Positions 19,697 through 28,521 of a DNA stretch of 64,000 bases are shown here, piece by piece. Origin of the DNA: Thiomicrorhabdus arctica DSM 13458 (GTDB taxonomy: Bacteria; Pseudomonadota; Gammaproteobacteria; Thiomicrospirales; Thiomicrospiraceae). A program made the translations under genes and the position numbers. The stretch is taken from the NCBI RefSeq assembly GCF_000381085.1, contig NZ_KB905899.1, positions 310,001 to 374,000 of the forward strand, given 5' to 3'. Below the pieces are notes generated by a model, which saw nothing but the letters and a program-made list of their open reading frames with translations, ran no database searches and was not told the DNA's origin. Each line of letters opens with the position of its first letter. Position 1 is the stretch's first letter.

Positions 19697-20395
19697 ATGA
19701 CCCCTAAACTGACAGCAATTCAACGCCTGCGTATCCAAACTCGGCATCGAGTCTCTATTGAAAATTATGGTTATCAACCGCAAGCTTTATTTTGGAGTAG
19801 CCAAGAAATCCAAGAAATTCGCTTTCAGAAATTGATTGAAATACTGCCACAAAATTATTTTAAATTGGGTTCATTTGAAGATAACCAAGCCTGGTCATTA
19901 TTGGATGTTGGTTGTGGTTTTGCAGATTTACAGCGTTATATGCTAAAGCGGGGCCTATTTTCTGATTATTCAGGGATTGATGTCTCTGCGGATATGGTGC
20001 GTGGTGCGAAAGGTATGGCACCAGAGCTAAATGTATTGGAAGGTGAACTGTCTGATTTTGACTATGTTACTGAGCAGTTTGATTATGTCATGCTCTCGGG
20101 GGCGTTAAATGAAGTGGTTGAGACGGAAGTCGAGGGTTTAGCCAATCAACAGGGCCGTTATGCTCGAAGCGTGATCGCGAGAATGTACCAACTTTGCCGT
20201 TACGGTGTCGCGTTTAATTTACTGGATCGACGCTTTGCATGGCATGAGACTCGTACGGATTTACAAAGTTTTTATCCGCAAGAAATTATGGAGTATTGCC
20301 ATAGTTTTGCCAATCAGGTGACTTTGGTTGAGGGGTATCTTGAAAATGACTTTACCGTTTATTTACATAAGCCACCTAGTGGTCAAAGAGGTTGA
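19697..20395 (+). CDS. Class I SAM-dependent methyltransferase
   Basis: The 232-residue protein has a Rossmann methyltransferase core. Motif I is LLDVGCGFADLQRYM (about residues 72-86), the acidic residue binding the SAM ribose is in YSGIDVSADMV, and motif IV is in FDYVMLSGALNEV. The methyl acceptor is unknown. It lies 8 bp before the ROK kinase and after the DUF455 gene, so the three probably form one transcription unit. Confidence 0.83.
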   Translation: MTPKLTAIQRLRIQTRHRVSIENYGYQPQALFWSSQEIQEIRFQKLIEILPQNYFKLGSFEDNQAWSLLDVGCGFADLQRYMLKRGLFSDYSGIDVSADMVRGAKGMAPELNVLEGELSDFDYVTEQFDYVMLSGALNEVVETEVEGLANQQGRYARSVIARMYQLCRYGVAFNLLDRRFAWHETRTDLQSFYPQEIMEYCHSFANQVTLVEGYLENDFTVYLHKPPSGQRG

Positions 20396-20402
20396 GTAGG
20401 GT

Positions 20403-21338
20403 ATGAGTCTGATTCGTTTTGGTATTGATTTGGGTGGGACAAAAATCGAAATTATCGCTATTGACGCGTCTCAAGAAGCAGGTCTTTCTGGCAATGATAA
20501 TGTTCTATATCAAAAACGGATAGAGACACCGAAAGGCGATTACGTCGCCACATTGAATGCCCTCAGCCAACTAGTTTTAGAGGCTGAAGAGATTCTTTCC
20601 CAAGTCGGCTCAGTGGGGATAGGCATTCCGGGCTCCATCTCCCATAAAACGGGCAGAATCAAAAATGCCAATTCGACTTGCCTAATCGGCCAAGATTTAC
20701 AGGGCGATCTTCAGCAACGCTTAAATCGTCCCATCGCTTTAGCCAACGATGCCAACTGCTTTGCCTTATCAGAAGCTGTAGAAGGTGCAGGTCAAGGGGC
20801 TGAAATGGTGTTTGGTGTGATTCTCGGGACGGGGTGTGGCGGCGGTATTGTCGTGAATGGTCAAATACTCAATGGCATAAATGCCATCGGTGGTGAGTGG
20901 GGGCATAATCCACTGCCATGGTTAGGAGCAAATGAATGCCAGTTGCCTTGTTACTGTGGTCTAAATGGCTGTAATGAAACCTTTCTCTCCGGTTCTGCTT
21001 TAGAAGCTCATTATTCAATGCGAATGCACTTAATAAACTCAGTGGGTCGGATCAAAACGGCAAAACAGATTGTAGCGTTGAGTTTACAGGGTGATGAAAT
21101 TGCTCGAAAACTTATGCATGATTACACGATTTGGTTAGCGAAAGGCTTGGCCAGTGTGATTAACGTGATTGATCCTGATGTGATTGTTCTGGGTGGCGGA
21201 ATGTCGAATATTCATAGCTTATATACAGATATTCCTAACATATGGGCTGAATGGGTTTTTAGTGATCAAGTTAATACGCGTTTAGTGGCTCCTAAGTTTG
21301 GCGACGCCAGTGGTATACGTGGCGCCGCCTGGTTGTAA
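20403..21338 (+). CDS. ROK-family sugar kinase (fructokinase/glucokinase-like)
   Basis: ROK kinases phosphorylate hexoses with ATP. The 311-residue protein has the phosphate loop GIDLGGTKIEI (residues 7-17), IGIPGSISHKTG, ANDANCFALSEAVEGAG with the catalytic Asp, and ILGTGCGGGIVVNG. The ROK zinc motif follows (EWGHNPLPW then CYCGLNGCNE). The closest recognisable subgroup is the Mak fructokinase type, but the sugar cannot be set from sequence. It starts 8 bp after the methyltransferase stop. Confidence 0.87.
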   Translation: MSLIRFGIDLGGTKIEIIAIDASQEAGLSGNDNVLYQKRIETPKGDYVATLNALSQLVLEAEEILSQVGSVGIGIPGSISHKTGRIKNANSTCLIGQDLQGDLQQRLNRPIALANDANCFALSEAVEGAGQGAEMVFGVILGTGCGGGIVVNGQILNGINAIGGEWGHNPLPWLGANECQLPCYCGLNGCNETFLSGSALEAHYSMRMHLINSVGRIKTAKQIVALSLQGDEIARKLMHDYTIWLAKGLASVINVIDPDVIVLGGGMSNIHSLYTDIPNIWAEWVFSDQVNTRLVAPKFGDASGIRGAAWL

Positions 21339-21372
21339 GCTTTGATTAATGTTTAGAATAATTGAATATCGA

Positions 21373-21837
21373 TTACCAACCAAGCATATCTTTCATTCTT
21401 TGCTGGAATCCTCGAGTATCTTCATTAGGTTGAGGCCTTTTGTCTGACCCTTCGCGGGTGTAACCTCCGTCACGGTCTTCATAGCGATCATTATCACGTT
21501 GTTTATCGTGTTCATCGTCACGGTCTTCGTAGCGATCATCATGCCGTTGTTTATCATGGTCTTCGTCACGGTCTTCATAGCGATCATTATCACGTTGTTT
21601 ATCGTGTTCATCGTCACGGTCTTCGTAGCGACCTTGCTTATTATCATATTCACGATTGTGTTTATCATAGGCTGACCCACGTTTGTCCTGCATTGTGGAT
21701 TTATGCATTTCTTTTTGCTCATAAGTCGGCGCTTGGCCTTGACCTGCCCATTGAGGCTTGTCAGCATATACTGGCGCTGAGGCAAATGTGACAAACAATG
21801 TAGAAGTCAAAAGTATTGATAAAAGCGGTTTTTTCAT
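21373..21837 (-). CDS. Secreted charged tandem-repeat protein
   Basis: The 154-residue product has a signal peptide (MKKPLLSILLTSTLFVTFAS, cleavage near VYA-DK). An extremely hydrophilic mature part follows, with about 3.5 copies of a 16-residue repeat, RYEDRDDEHDKQRDND. It ends in FQQRMKDMLGW. The repeat alternates acidic and basic residues with many His and Asp, so metal binding or a disordered periplasmic linker is possible; neither is shown. It converges with the ROK gene. The alternative frame over the repeats is also open, which is a by-product of the repeat. Confidence 0.75.
   Translation of the reverse strand: MKKPLLSILLTSTLFVTFASAPVYADKPQWAGQGQAPTYEQKEMHKSTMQDKRGSAYDKHNREYDNKQGRYEDRDDEHDKQRDNDRYEDRDEDHDKQRHDDRYEDRDDEHDKQRDNDRYEDRDGGYTREGSDKRPQPNEDTRGFQQRMKDMLGW
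21468..21635. repeat. Tandem 48-bp coding repeats (about 3.5 copies)
   Basis: Units start at 21468, 21516, 21564 and 21612 (the last is partial). Units 1 and 3 are almost identical and unit 2 differs at several bases, suggesting duplication of pairs. Copy number could vary by slippage or recombination. Confidence 0.9.
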
Positions 21838-22096
21838 TGGGATATTTCCTGAATTTAAGAATAAAGTACTCTAAAAAGTATTCAACTTATCATGCTTATG
21901 CGAATTAGCACTGATTTTAATTTTACACTTTGGTTATAAAAAAACAATAGAATGAGTAAGCGAGATGATATCAAAAGTGATGTTGTCATTTTTTGCAAAG
22001 GTTTCAGCTTTTGAAACGATCTCACTGACTTGTTGTCGAAGAGTTTGCACAGTAGGCTAAGCGACAAACTTATGTGGAGTTTAAATAGGAGTGAAC

Positions 22097-22429
22097 ATGG
22101 AGAATATTGAAACCTTAGAAGCCCTTGATGCCTTAAAGCAATCAGAAGAAGGCTTGTTGATTCTTTTTGGGGGTAAGGAGTGTAACGTTTGCCATTCCAT
22201 TAAGCCTAAGTTGATTGCACTCATGCAAGAAAACTATCCAAAAATCAAAATGGTCTACGTAGATTGTCATGTGGTGATAGAAGTTTGTTCACAAAATGGT
22301 GTTTTATCGTTGCCGACCTTACAGGTGTTTTTTACAGGACAGCGATTTATTGAAGAGGTGCGTACCTTTAGCTTACAGAAAGTCATTCAAGAAATTGCAC
22401 GACCTTATTCAATGGTTTTTGCAAATTAA
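22097..22429 (+). CDS. Thioredoxin-like protein
   Basis: The 110-residue protein has a thioredoxin fold with an unusual active site, ECNVC (GGKECNVCHSIKP, about residues 27-39), and the cis-proline LSLPTLQVFF. There is no signal peptide, so it is cytoplasmic. The ATG at 22097 has AGGAG (22087-22091) five bases ahead; the GTG at 22091 overlaps it. It resembles small YbbN- or Trx-type family members. It overlaps the convergent SDR gene by four bases at the 3' ends. Confidence 0.83.
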   Translation: MENIETLEALDALKQSEEGLLILFGGKECNVCHSIKPKLIALMQENYPKIKMVYVDCHVVIEVCSQNGVLSLPTLQVFFTGQRFIEEVRTFSLQKVIQEIARPYSMVFAN

Positions 22430-23286
22430 CGTTTACCATCACCACCCGCTTTAATGAGTAGAAGGTCTAAAACACGGTTCGGTAATAGTCGTTTTAAAAT
22501 GGCAAAGGCAATGGTCGGTACCGTCACACGATAGCGAATTTTAGGTTTTTGCTTTTGCAAAACGTGCAACACACACTTGGTCACGGCTTCTGGCCCTAAC
22601 GTAAAGGGGGCACTCGGTCCAACGGTTTCTAAGCGAGCCAGCATAGCTATATAACTGGCTTGATGGGCACTACCTTGCTGAGGAATCCAACGCTTAAACT
22701 GTTCGAAGGCATTTTTTCTGAAGTCAGAAATAATCGGCCCTGGTTCAATCAAACTTACCTGAATATTATCTTTTTTAACTTCGAGCCTTAAGGTGTCTGC
22801 AAAGCCTTCAATCGCAAATTTGCTGGCATTGTATGCACCACGATACTGCATGGCTGCAAAGCCTAAAATAGAGCTGTTATAGATGATTTTCCCGCCTCCT
22901 TGCTTGCGCATAATCGGGACGACTAAATTGGTTAGCTCCTGGGTACCAAATACATTAGTTTGAAACTGATATTCCATTGCCTCACGGCTTAAATCTTCCA
23001 CTGCGCCCGGTAGTCCAAATGCTCCATTGTTAAATAATAGATCGATTTTGCCTTGGCTTATTAAGAGTGCTTGATGTAAACCGGAATGGATTGATTGGCT
23101 ATCTGCCAAATCGAGTTGTAAGCAGGTGAGGCCATCTTCGTTCAATCGTTTGACATCTTCCTCCTTTCGACAGGTGGCAATCACCTGATACCCCATAGAG
23201 TGTAGGCGTTTGGCACAATGATAACCCATGCCCGTTGAACACCCTGTGATTAGGATTTTGGTGGAAGATGGTGAGTGTGTCGTCAT
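22426..23286 (-). CDS. Short-chain dehydrogenase/reductase
   Basis: The 286-residue classical SDR has the cofactor motif TGCSTGMG (about residues 14-21), FNNGAFG in place of the NNAG strand, a catalytic serine in YNSSILG and the YNASK tyrosine-lysine pair. An Arg rather than an Asp in ATCRKEED suggests NADP preference. The C-terminus (VPTIAFAILKRLLPNRVLDL) resembles SDRs of the retinol dehydrogenase-like type. The substrate is unknown. Confidence 0.87.
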   Translation of the reverse strand: MTTHSPSSTKILITGCSTGMGYHCAKRLHSMGYQVIATCRKEEDVKRLNEDGLTCLQLDLADSQSIHSGLHQALLISQGKIDLLFNNGAFGLPGAVEDLSREAMEYQFQTNVFGTQELTNLVVPIMRKQGGGKIIYNSSILGFAAMQYRGAYNASKFAIEGFADTLRLEVKKDNIQVSLIEPGPIISDFRKNAFEQFKRWIPQQGSAHQASYIAMLARLETVGPSAPFTLGPEAVTKCVLHVLQKQKPKIRYRVTVPTIAFAILKRLLPNRVLDLLLIKAGGDGKR

Positions 23287-23477
23287 ATGTAAGGCTCTTC
23301 ATTCAATTGGATATATTGATTATAGGAGGTTTAACCTATAACGGTTTAATTTACTCAATACTCAGTTCTTGACCATTACAGGACGACGTCAGAACTCTAT
23401 ATGAGTTTAGCTGAGCGTTAAAAAAATCTTAGAAGCTGATATTATCATTAGCTTAATCGAGCAATCCTCGATGCAGT

Positions 23478-23510
23478 TTGATACCGTATGTTTACGTACG
23501 ATGGTATCAA
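23478..23510. repeat. Intergenic inverted repeat
   Basis: Perfect 8-bp arms TTGATACC and GGTATCAA flank 17 bp that contain GTA/TAC complementarity. It lies between the 23552-23794 gene stop and the SDR gene on the minus strand, so it may be a weak terminator of the small membrane protein gene or an operator. No T-run is present. Confidence 0.45.
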
Positions 23511-23551
23511 GCCATGACTAAAGCTCTTAATGAGGTATTTTGCAACGCGGG

Positions 23552-23794
23552 TTATTTTTGAATAAAAGTACGATATAGAAATCGACCAAAGATAAACAGT
23601 GATAAGGCCATCCAGGGATAAATGAAAAACAGCATCATTTCATAAAATGACGTTAAAGGTGCTTCTAGGTGTTGCAGACCTTCAATCGTGAGCATGCCAT
23701 CTTGAGCATTCGACAATACAATGAGAGCGACCAGTAAAACGACGGCACCGATCGCGGCGCTTGAGTAAAGAAACAGTTTTGACCAAATGTCCAT
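23552..23794 (-). CDS. Small two-span membrane protein
   Basis: The 80-residue product has two hydrophobic segments (about residues 8-28 and 53-73) separated by a short loop with EGLQHLEAPLTSFYEMM. AAAAGG precedes the ATG at a good distance. No family is recognised. It is a monocistronic minus-strand gene upstream of the SDR. Confidence 0.62.
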   Translation of the reverse strand: MDIWSKLFLYSSAAIGAVVLLVALIVLSNAQDGMLTIEGLQHLEAPLTSFYEMMLFFIYPWMALSLFIFGRFLYRTFIQK

Positions 23795-23961
23795 GAGCTA
23801 CCTTTTAAAGAGAAGAGAGGAATAAGTTGTTAGTGATTTTACCGCTAAAGTGATTAAATAAGAAGCGAGTGTTGGGTTTGAATGATAGCGATATAAACCG
23901 TGACGTAGCAAAAATTTTGTGTGTTTAGCCTGGTCTAGTCAACGTATGAATTAGAGGGGTC

Positions 23962-24453
23962 TCAAACCTTTTCAAATGGTTTATATTGGATCGCATTAAT
24001 GAACCAGTTTTGTTTACCAACGGGTGTTTCAACCGTTACTTCATCATCGACTGCTTTACCTATCAGAGCTCGTGCCATGGGCGAATTGACACTGATGGCA
24101 TTTTTCTGTGGATCAAATTCATCGGCCCCGACAATTCGGTATTGAACGACTTTTCCAGCCTCATTTTCCAACTCAACCCACGCTCCAAAAAAGACCTTGC
24201 CATCTTGTTGCGGAGAATATTCCACAATATGCAAAACATCCAAGCGTTTTCTTAAAAAACGTATACGTCGATCAATCTCTCGTAAACGGCGTTTGCCTTC
24301 CTTATATTCGGCATTTTCAGAACGGTCACCATGGGCTGCGGCTTCCGTGACGGAAACAGTGGTTTCGCGGCGTTCGACCCGCCAAAGGTAATCAAGTTCT
24401 TTTTCAAGCTTGGTGCGACCTTCTCGGGTAATTAAATTGGCTCGGCTAGTCAT
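23962..24453 (-). CDS. greB: Transcription elongation factor GreB
   Basis: GreB rescues long backtracked RNA polymerase complexes. The 163-residue product starts MTSRANLITREGRTKLEKEL, as in GreB. The coiled-coil tip has AAAHGDRSENAEYKEGKRRL with the acidic residues, followed by the GreB-type basic stretch REIDRRIRFLRKRLD. The C-terminal domain has SVNSPMARALIGKAVDDEV. It is about 6 kb from greA and on the opposite strand. Confidence 0.96.
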   Translation of the reverse strand: MTSRANLITREGRTKLEKELDYLWRVERRETTVSVTEAAAHGDRSENAEYKEGKRRLREIDRRIRFLRKRLDVLHIVEYSPQQDGKVFFGAWVELENEAGKVVQYRIVGADEFDPQKNAISVNSPMARALIGKAVDDEVTVETPVGKQNWFINAIQYKPFEKV

Positions 24454-24509
24454 GGGTAATAGATTCTATTGGTGGACGGTGGATAAATAGGACTGTGAAT
24501 AAAGATGAG

Positions 24510-24968
24510 TTATTCAGGATACCAAGGTAACTTGTCAGACTCAGCTTGTTCATATAGGCGTTTAAAATCTGGTTTTAGCTGTTTTACCCACTCCTGTGAC
24601 TCGGCTTTTTCGCAACCACCTATTTTTGCTAACAGTTTATTTATGGTATGTTCGCGCTCTGTTTTAAAGGCTCTAACATCTTCATTAATATAGTCTTTTA
24701 TAAAGTTATTGGCGGTAATACTGTATTTAGTGACATATAAACGATTTACTTCATGAAGATTTGTAGCCGTACTAATGCCACGGCAGCGTTTATTATAAGA
24801 ATCTGTTTTAAGCGCGACTTCAATTAAATCTATATGCAGTTGCAACGCAGCATCTGTTTTCATAAGTGTTTCAGACGCCTGCGCTGAACTGAATAGATTG
24901 AACATTACGCTAAAAAATAGTAGCGTAATGGCTGGAATAACGCGAGAGCGGTCGAACTGATTCGGCAT
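24510..24968 (-). CDS. Secreted protein of unknown function
   Basis: The preferred start at 24968 has AAAGGA six bases ahead and gives MPNQFDRSRVIPAITLLFFS, a signal peptide with cleavage near AQA-SE. The in-frame ATG at 25004 would add 12 residues. The mature part of about 120 residues has two cysteines (NKRCRGIS and IGGCEKAE), probably a disulfide, and is largely helical and charged. No family is recognised. It lies 56 bp upstream of greB on the same strand. Confidence 0.65.
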   Translation of the reverse strand: MPNQFDRSRVIPAITLLFFSVMFNLFSSAQASETLMKTDAALQLHIDLIEVALKTDSYNKRCRGISTATNLHEVNRLYVTKYSITANNFIKDYINEDVRAFKTEREHTINKLLAKIGGCEKAESQEWVKQLKPDFKRLYEQAESDKLPWYPE

Positions 24969-25320
24969 GAAATTTCCTTTATAGGCTGTGGATATGAACA
25001 GCAAACCTGAACAAAAAGCCCGAATATAAACTTAATGAGTATATTGGTAGTGTAAATCAATGGCTAGAAAAACGCAGAAGGATTTAAGTCTTCGAAGTCA
25101 GATAGCTTTAACCCAAGTCATAAAAAGTCCTTGAGGGTTGATGGTTTAAATAGGGTCGGTGACGTCGTAAAGTGAACAATGAACTGATCAGCTAAGTCGA
25201 TAATGACTTGAACGATCGAAAACAGTGATTCATGTCGAGTGAGTTCAAGCGAAAATAGGACACTTTTCTTTAAACAGATCTCTATGGCATCGCAAGTCTC
25301 TAAAAGAGTATGAGTAAGGG

Positions 25321-26445
25321 TTATCGATACTGACGTAAATACAGCCATTCGAAAGCACGTTTGGCATAATGCAATACACGACAAGGCGGCAGTAAAGTGG
25401 CACCTTTTTCAGTACGTCGAATCAAAATTCCATGTTTTAGGGTATCAACGATGCAGAAAAGTTCGTGTTTAAACGGTTCAAAATCAGATTGACCGTTTAA
25501 AGATTTTACTAAGTTTTTAGAGGCCGCCACCGCTTGTAAATCTGCGGCATGGGCTTGTTTCGCTTGCCAGTCTGGGCCAGGGAATGATCCCGCATCTCCA
25601 GCGACATATACATTGTCATAGCCTTCGACTTTTGCATTCATGTCGGCGGAAATCATACCTCCAGCCGACTTGGGTAACTCGGAATCAGCTAGCCACAAAG
25701 GACCTGTCATGCCAGGCATAAACAGAATTAAATCTGCGGAAAACTCACCCCCTTCTGTTTTGACGAGCTTCTCTTCAAAACCAATCATTTTGTGACCTAA
25801 GTGCAGCTCAATGCCTTGTTTCGTCATTATTTTGGTTAGGTTAGCAGGTACTTTTGAGCCTAAACGTTTTCCAGGTTCTGGAGCCGGATTGAAAAACACA
25901 ATTTTGAATTTATCACGACGACCTTGCTTACGGAGCAAGTTATCAATTCCAAAGAGGAATTCAAACATGGGTCCGCCCCGCATCGCGGATGGTTCGTTTG
26001 GATTTCCACCAAAACCAATGGCAATGGTGCCACCACTCATACCGTCTATGCGATCACGAATTTTCTCCGCCGCCGGAATGCCTTCACAAGGGGTAATGGC
26101 ATATTCTATGCCTGGTAGTTTTTTAATGAAACGACCACCCGTGGCAATAATAAGTCCGTCATTATGATATTCACCATCCTCCGTTACGACGGTACGACCA
26201 CTATGAATAACATTCTGCACGCTACCTTCCACAAATTGAACATTCTGACGATTAAAGAAATTATGTAAATTAACCCGTAAATCATCGCCTTTTCTTAACC
26301 CCGAAGGAATCCAGATAAGGCTTGGATAATAGAGCATCTCTTCTTTTGGTGAAATGACTGTAATGGTGGCTTTTGGCGCATGTTTACGGGTTTGTTTAAT
26401 CGCGGTTAAAGCTGCAAAGCCTGTGCCTAGGATGGTAATATTCAT
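25321..26445 (-). CDS. Sulfide:quinone oxidoreductase-like FAD flavoprotein
   Basis: The 374-residue protein belongs to the SQR/flavocytochrome c sulfide dehydrogenase flavoprotein group, which oxidises sulfide and passes electrons to quinone at the inner membrane. It has the FAD motif GTGFAALTA (residues 7-15), IIATGGRF, and the second FAD contact VYVAGDAGSF (about residues 280-289). Cysteines are at 120 (ITPCEG), 331 (LFCIVD) and 355 (LPPCRV). Canonical type I SQR has a third redox cysteine between the first two, which is absent here. The aromatic/basic C-terminus (HYAKRAFEWLYLRQYR) suits membrane attachment. A sulfide substrate is inferred. Confidence 0.82.
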   Translation of the reverse strand: MNITILGTGFAALTAIKQTRKHAPKATITVISPKEEMLYYPSLIWIPSGLRKGDDLRVNLHNFFNRQNVQFVEGSVQNVIHSGRTVVTEDGEYHNDGLIIATGGRFIKKLPGIEYAITPCEGIPAAEKIRDRIDGMSGGTIAIGFGGNPNEPSAMRGGPMFEFLFGIDNLLRKQGRRDKFKIVFFNPAPEPGKRLGSKVPANLTKIMTKQGIELHLGHKMIGFEEKLVKTEGGEFSADLILFMPGMTGPLWLADSELPKSAGGMISADMNAKVEGYDNVYVAGDAGSFPGPDWQAKQAHAADLQAVAASKNLVKSLNGQSDFEPFKHELFCIVDTLKHGILIRRTEKGATLLPPCRVLHYAKRAFEWLYLRQYR

Positions 26446-26809
26446 AGTGTATACTCAACAAAATAATCATTAATTTGATTTAGGTGGCTGTCAGAAATGT
26501 CTATATAGGTGAGTTGTATAGGAGTCAGAGACGAGAAATCAAGGGTAAAAAACTTAACTGACTAAGATGACAACTTGTACATAGCAGGCTTAACGAGTGA
26601 TCATTTATCGCAATCACCCAGGGTACCTTGGGAATGCAACAAATAACAGCGATATTTTGGCCATTTATATCCGTTTATGGTCTCGTGCAAAAGACTGACT
26701 ATAAAGGCATTTCAATTTTATCTTTGAATCATAACAAAAATAACTTATCTCTACGCTAAAATAGCCGCTTAAAATAATTAATTAATAAGTCTCTTTTGAG
26801 GAGAAAAGT
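26446..26809. other. Divergent promoter region between SQR-like gene and cobU
   Basis: These 364 bp separate two divergent units. A near-palindrome CCCAGGGTACCTTGGG lies at 26617-26632 and could be an operator. No cobalamin riboswitch core (the CCGCAAC-type segments) is visible, although cob genes follow. I could not place a confident -35/-10 pair. Confidence 0.45.
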
Positions 26810-27337
26810 TTGGTGCGTTTTATATTAGGGGGTGCTCGGTCTGGCAAAAGTCGTTATGCCGAAAGCTTGGCAAAAACGGCTGAAGAATCAGGTCAACAGG
26901 TGTTTTATCTCGCAACGGCGACGAGTTCTGATCGGCAAAATCACGCGGATACGGAAATGTTGGAGCGCATTAAACGCCATCAAAGTGATCGCCCTAGTCA
27001 TTGGCAAACCATTGAGGTGCCGATCAAATTGGCTGAAGGTTTAGTGGCTTTGGATGATAAAAAAAATTGTATTTTGATCGACTGCTTAACCTTGTGGACC
27101 CTTAACTTACTCGAAGAAGAGTGTTTCCAGGTTGAAAAGAAAGCGCTTCTGAATATTTTGCCAAATTTAACCGCAGACATTATTTTGGTGAGTAATGAAG
27201 TTGGCCTTGGCGTTGTGCCAATGGGCAAGTTGACGAGATGTTTTGTCGATGAATTAGGTTGGCTACATCAGGCCGTTGCAGAACAGGCAGAGACCGTGAC
27301 TTTTGTCACAGCAGGACTGCCAATGCATCTCAAATAG
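26810..27337 (+). CDS. cobU: Adenosylcobinamide kinase / adenosylcobinamide-phosphate guanylyltransferase
   Basis: CobU phosphorylates adenosylcobinamide and then adds GMP, giving AdoCbi-GDP for the nucleotide-loop step. The 175-residue product has the P-loop LGGARSGKSRYAE at the N-terminus, CLTLWTLNLL, SNEVGLGVVPMG and the conserved end DELGWLHQAVAEQAE. Translation begins at TTG 26810 or GTG 26813; GAGGAG (26798-26803) serves either. It is the first gene of cobU-cobT-cobC-cobS. Confidence 0.96.
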   Translation: MVRFILGGARSGKSRYAESLAKTAEESGQQVFYLATATSSDRQNHADTEMLERIKRHQSDRPSHWQTIEVPIKLAEGLVALDDKKNCILIDCLTLWTLNLLEEECFQVEKKALLNILPNLTADIILVSNEVGLGVVPMGKLTRCFVDELGWLHQAVAEQAETVTFVTAGLPMHLK

Positions 27338-27427
27338 TCGATTGACTGAAGTTAATATGCCGCGCAAAACAAATCTCAACTCCCTTTAAAACACTGTTAA
27401 CGTAAATTAAAAAATGAGTCTCCATTA

Positions 27428-28516
27428 ATGAATGACCACAATTCTTGCCTTGAAATCAAAGCCATTGACACTCTCGCGCAACAAAATGCAATACAACGAC
27501 AGAGCCAGCTTACCAAACCTCCGGGTTCTCTAGGTGTATTGGAAAGTATTGCGATTCAATTGGCGGGACACCAAGGGTTAGTTTGTCCGCAAATAAATCG
27601 TCCTTGGGTTACGGTATTTGCCGCGGATCATGGTATTGCCAATGAAGGCGTCTCGGCTTTTCCTGCGGTGGTGACGCAAGAGATGGTGAAGAATTTTTCA
27701 GCAGGTGGTGCAGCCATTACTGTTTTGGCCAAAGCCAATGACGCGGCTTTTGAAGTCGTGGATGTAGGCGTATTGGCCGATGTGACAGAAGAGGGTAAAA
27801 AGCCATTTCCCAACCTTATCTCTTGCAGAGTGGCGGCTGGGAGTTTTAATTTTTTGCATCAAGCAGCAATGAGTAATGAAATGCTTTATAAAGCACAGAA
27901 TGCAGGATGTTTAGCGGTTGAAAGGGCTTTAGAACAGGGTGCTGATCTGTTTATTGGTGGCGAAATGGGGATTGGTAATACAACCTCTGCAACGGCCATC
28001 ATCGCTCAGATATGTAATGTTGCCGTGACGGATATTGTCGGTATTGGCACAGGCATCCATTCCGAGCAAAAGTTGCACAAAATTAAAGTGATTGAGCGTG
28101 CTCTGCAAATACACCAAGCCGATATGACTTCACCGATGCAAGTACTAACCTGTGTGGGTGGGTTAGAAATTGCAGCTTTAGTCGGGGCTTATTTGACTTG
28201 CGCTGAGCAAGGTTTAACTATCGTGGTTGATGGCGTGATTGCTTGTGCTGCCGCATTAATCGTATGTGAAGTTGCACCTCAAGCAAAAGGTTGGATGATG
28301 TTTGGTCATCAGTCGATAGAGCCGGCCCAGCAAGCTGTGTTTCACCATTTGGATGTTAGGCCGATATTAGATTTATCAATGCGTCTAGGAGAAGGGTCTG
28401 GAGCCGCCATGGCGATTCCCGTGATTAAGATGGCGTGCCTATTGCACGCGCAAATGGCCACCTTTGATGAAGCGGGCGTCTCTGAATCAGACGAGGTTAT
28501 GGATAAGAATGGATAA
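27428..28516 (+). CDS. cobT: Nicotinate-nucleotide--dimethylbenzimidazole phosphoribosyltransferase
   Basis: CobT converts DMB and nicotinate mononucleotide to alpha-ribazole phosphate, the lower-ligand nucleotide. The 362-residue product has QSQLTKPPGSLGVLE near the N-terminus, VFAADHGIANEGVSAFP, EMGIGNTTSATAI and the C-terminal LRLGEGSGAA-like segment (here MRLGEGSGAAMA), with the catalytic Glu region intact. The DMB is probably supplied by BluB encoded at 45774-48017. It ends 5 bp before cobC. Confidence 0.96.
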   Translation: MNDHNSCLEIKAIDTLAQQNAIQRQSQLTKPPGSLGVLESIAIQLAGHQGLVCPQINRPWVTVFAADHGIANEGVSAFPAVVTQEMVKNFSAGGAAITVLAKANDAAFEVVDVGVLADVTEEGKKPFPNLISCRVAAGSFNFLHQAAMSNEMLYKAQNAGCLAVERALEQGADLFIGGEMGIGNTTSATAIIAQICNVAVTDIVGIGTGIHSEQKLHKIKVIERALQIHQADMTSPMQVLTCVGGLEIAALVGAYLTCAEQGLTIVVDGVIACAAALIVCEVAPQAKGWMMFGHQSIEPAQQAVFHHLDVRPILDLSMRLGEGSGAAMAIPVIKMACLLHAQMATFDEAGVSESDEVMDKNG

Positions 28517-28521
28517 AATAG

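Noticed and set aside
21468-21635. CRISPR-like direct repeats
   Set aside because: Units are contiguous 48-bp coding repeats without spacers, and no cas genes are nearby.
21393-21794. Second open frame over the 48-bp repeats
   Set aside because: A repeat length divisible by three keeps an alternative frame open; it lacks a signal peptide and ribosome site, unlike the chosen frame.
25118-25384. Minus-strand open frame of 88 codons past the SQR-like gene end
   Set aside because: It overlaps the SQR-like gene by 64 bp in another frame, has no ribosome binding site and no recognisable motif. It was kept out, although the part beyond 25320 is not explained by anything else.
26446-26809. A second cobalamin riboswitch before cobU
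   Set aside because: None of the conserved aptamer segments found at 50025-50185 can be seen on the plus strand here.
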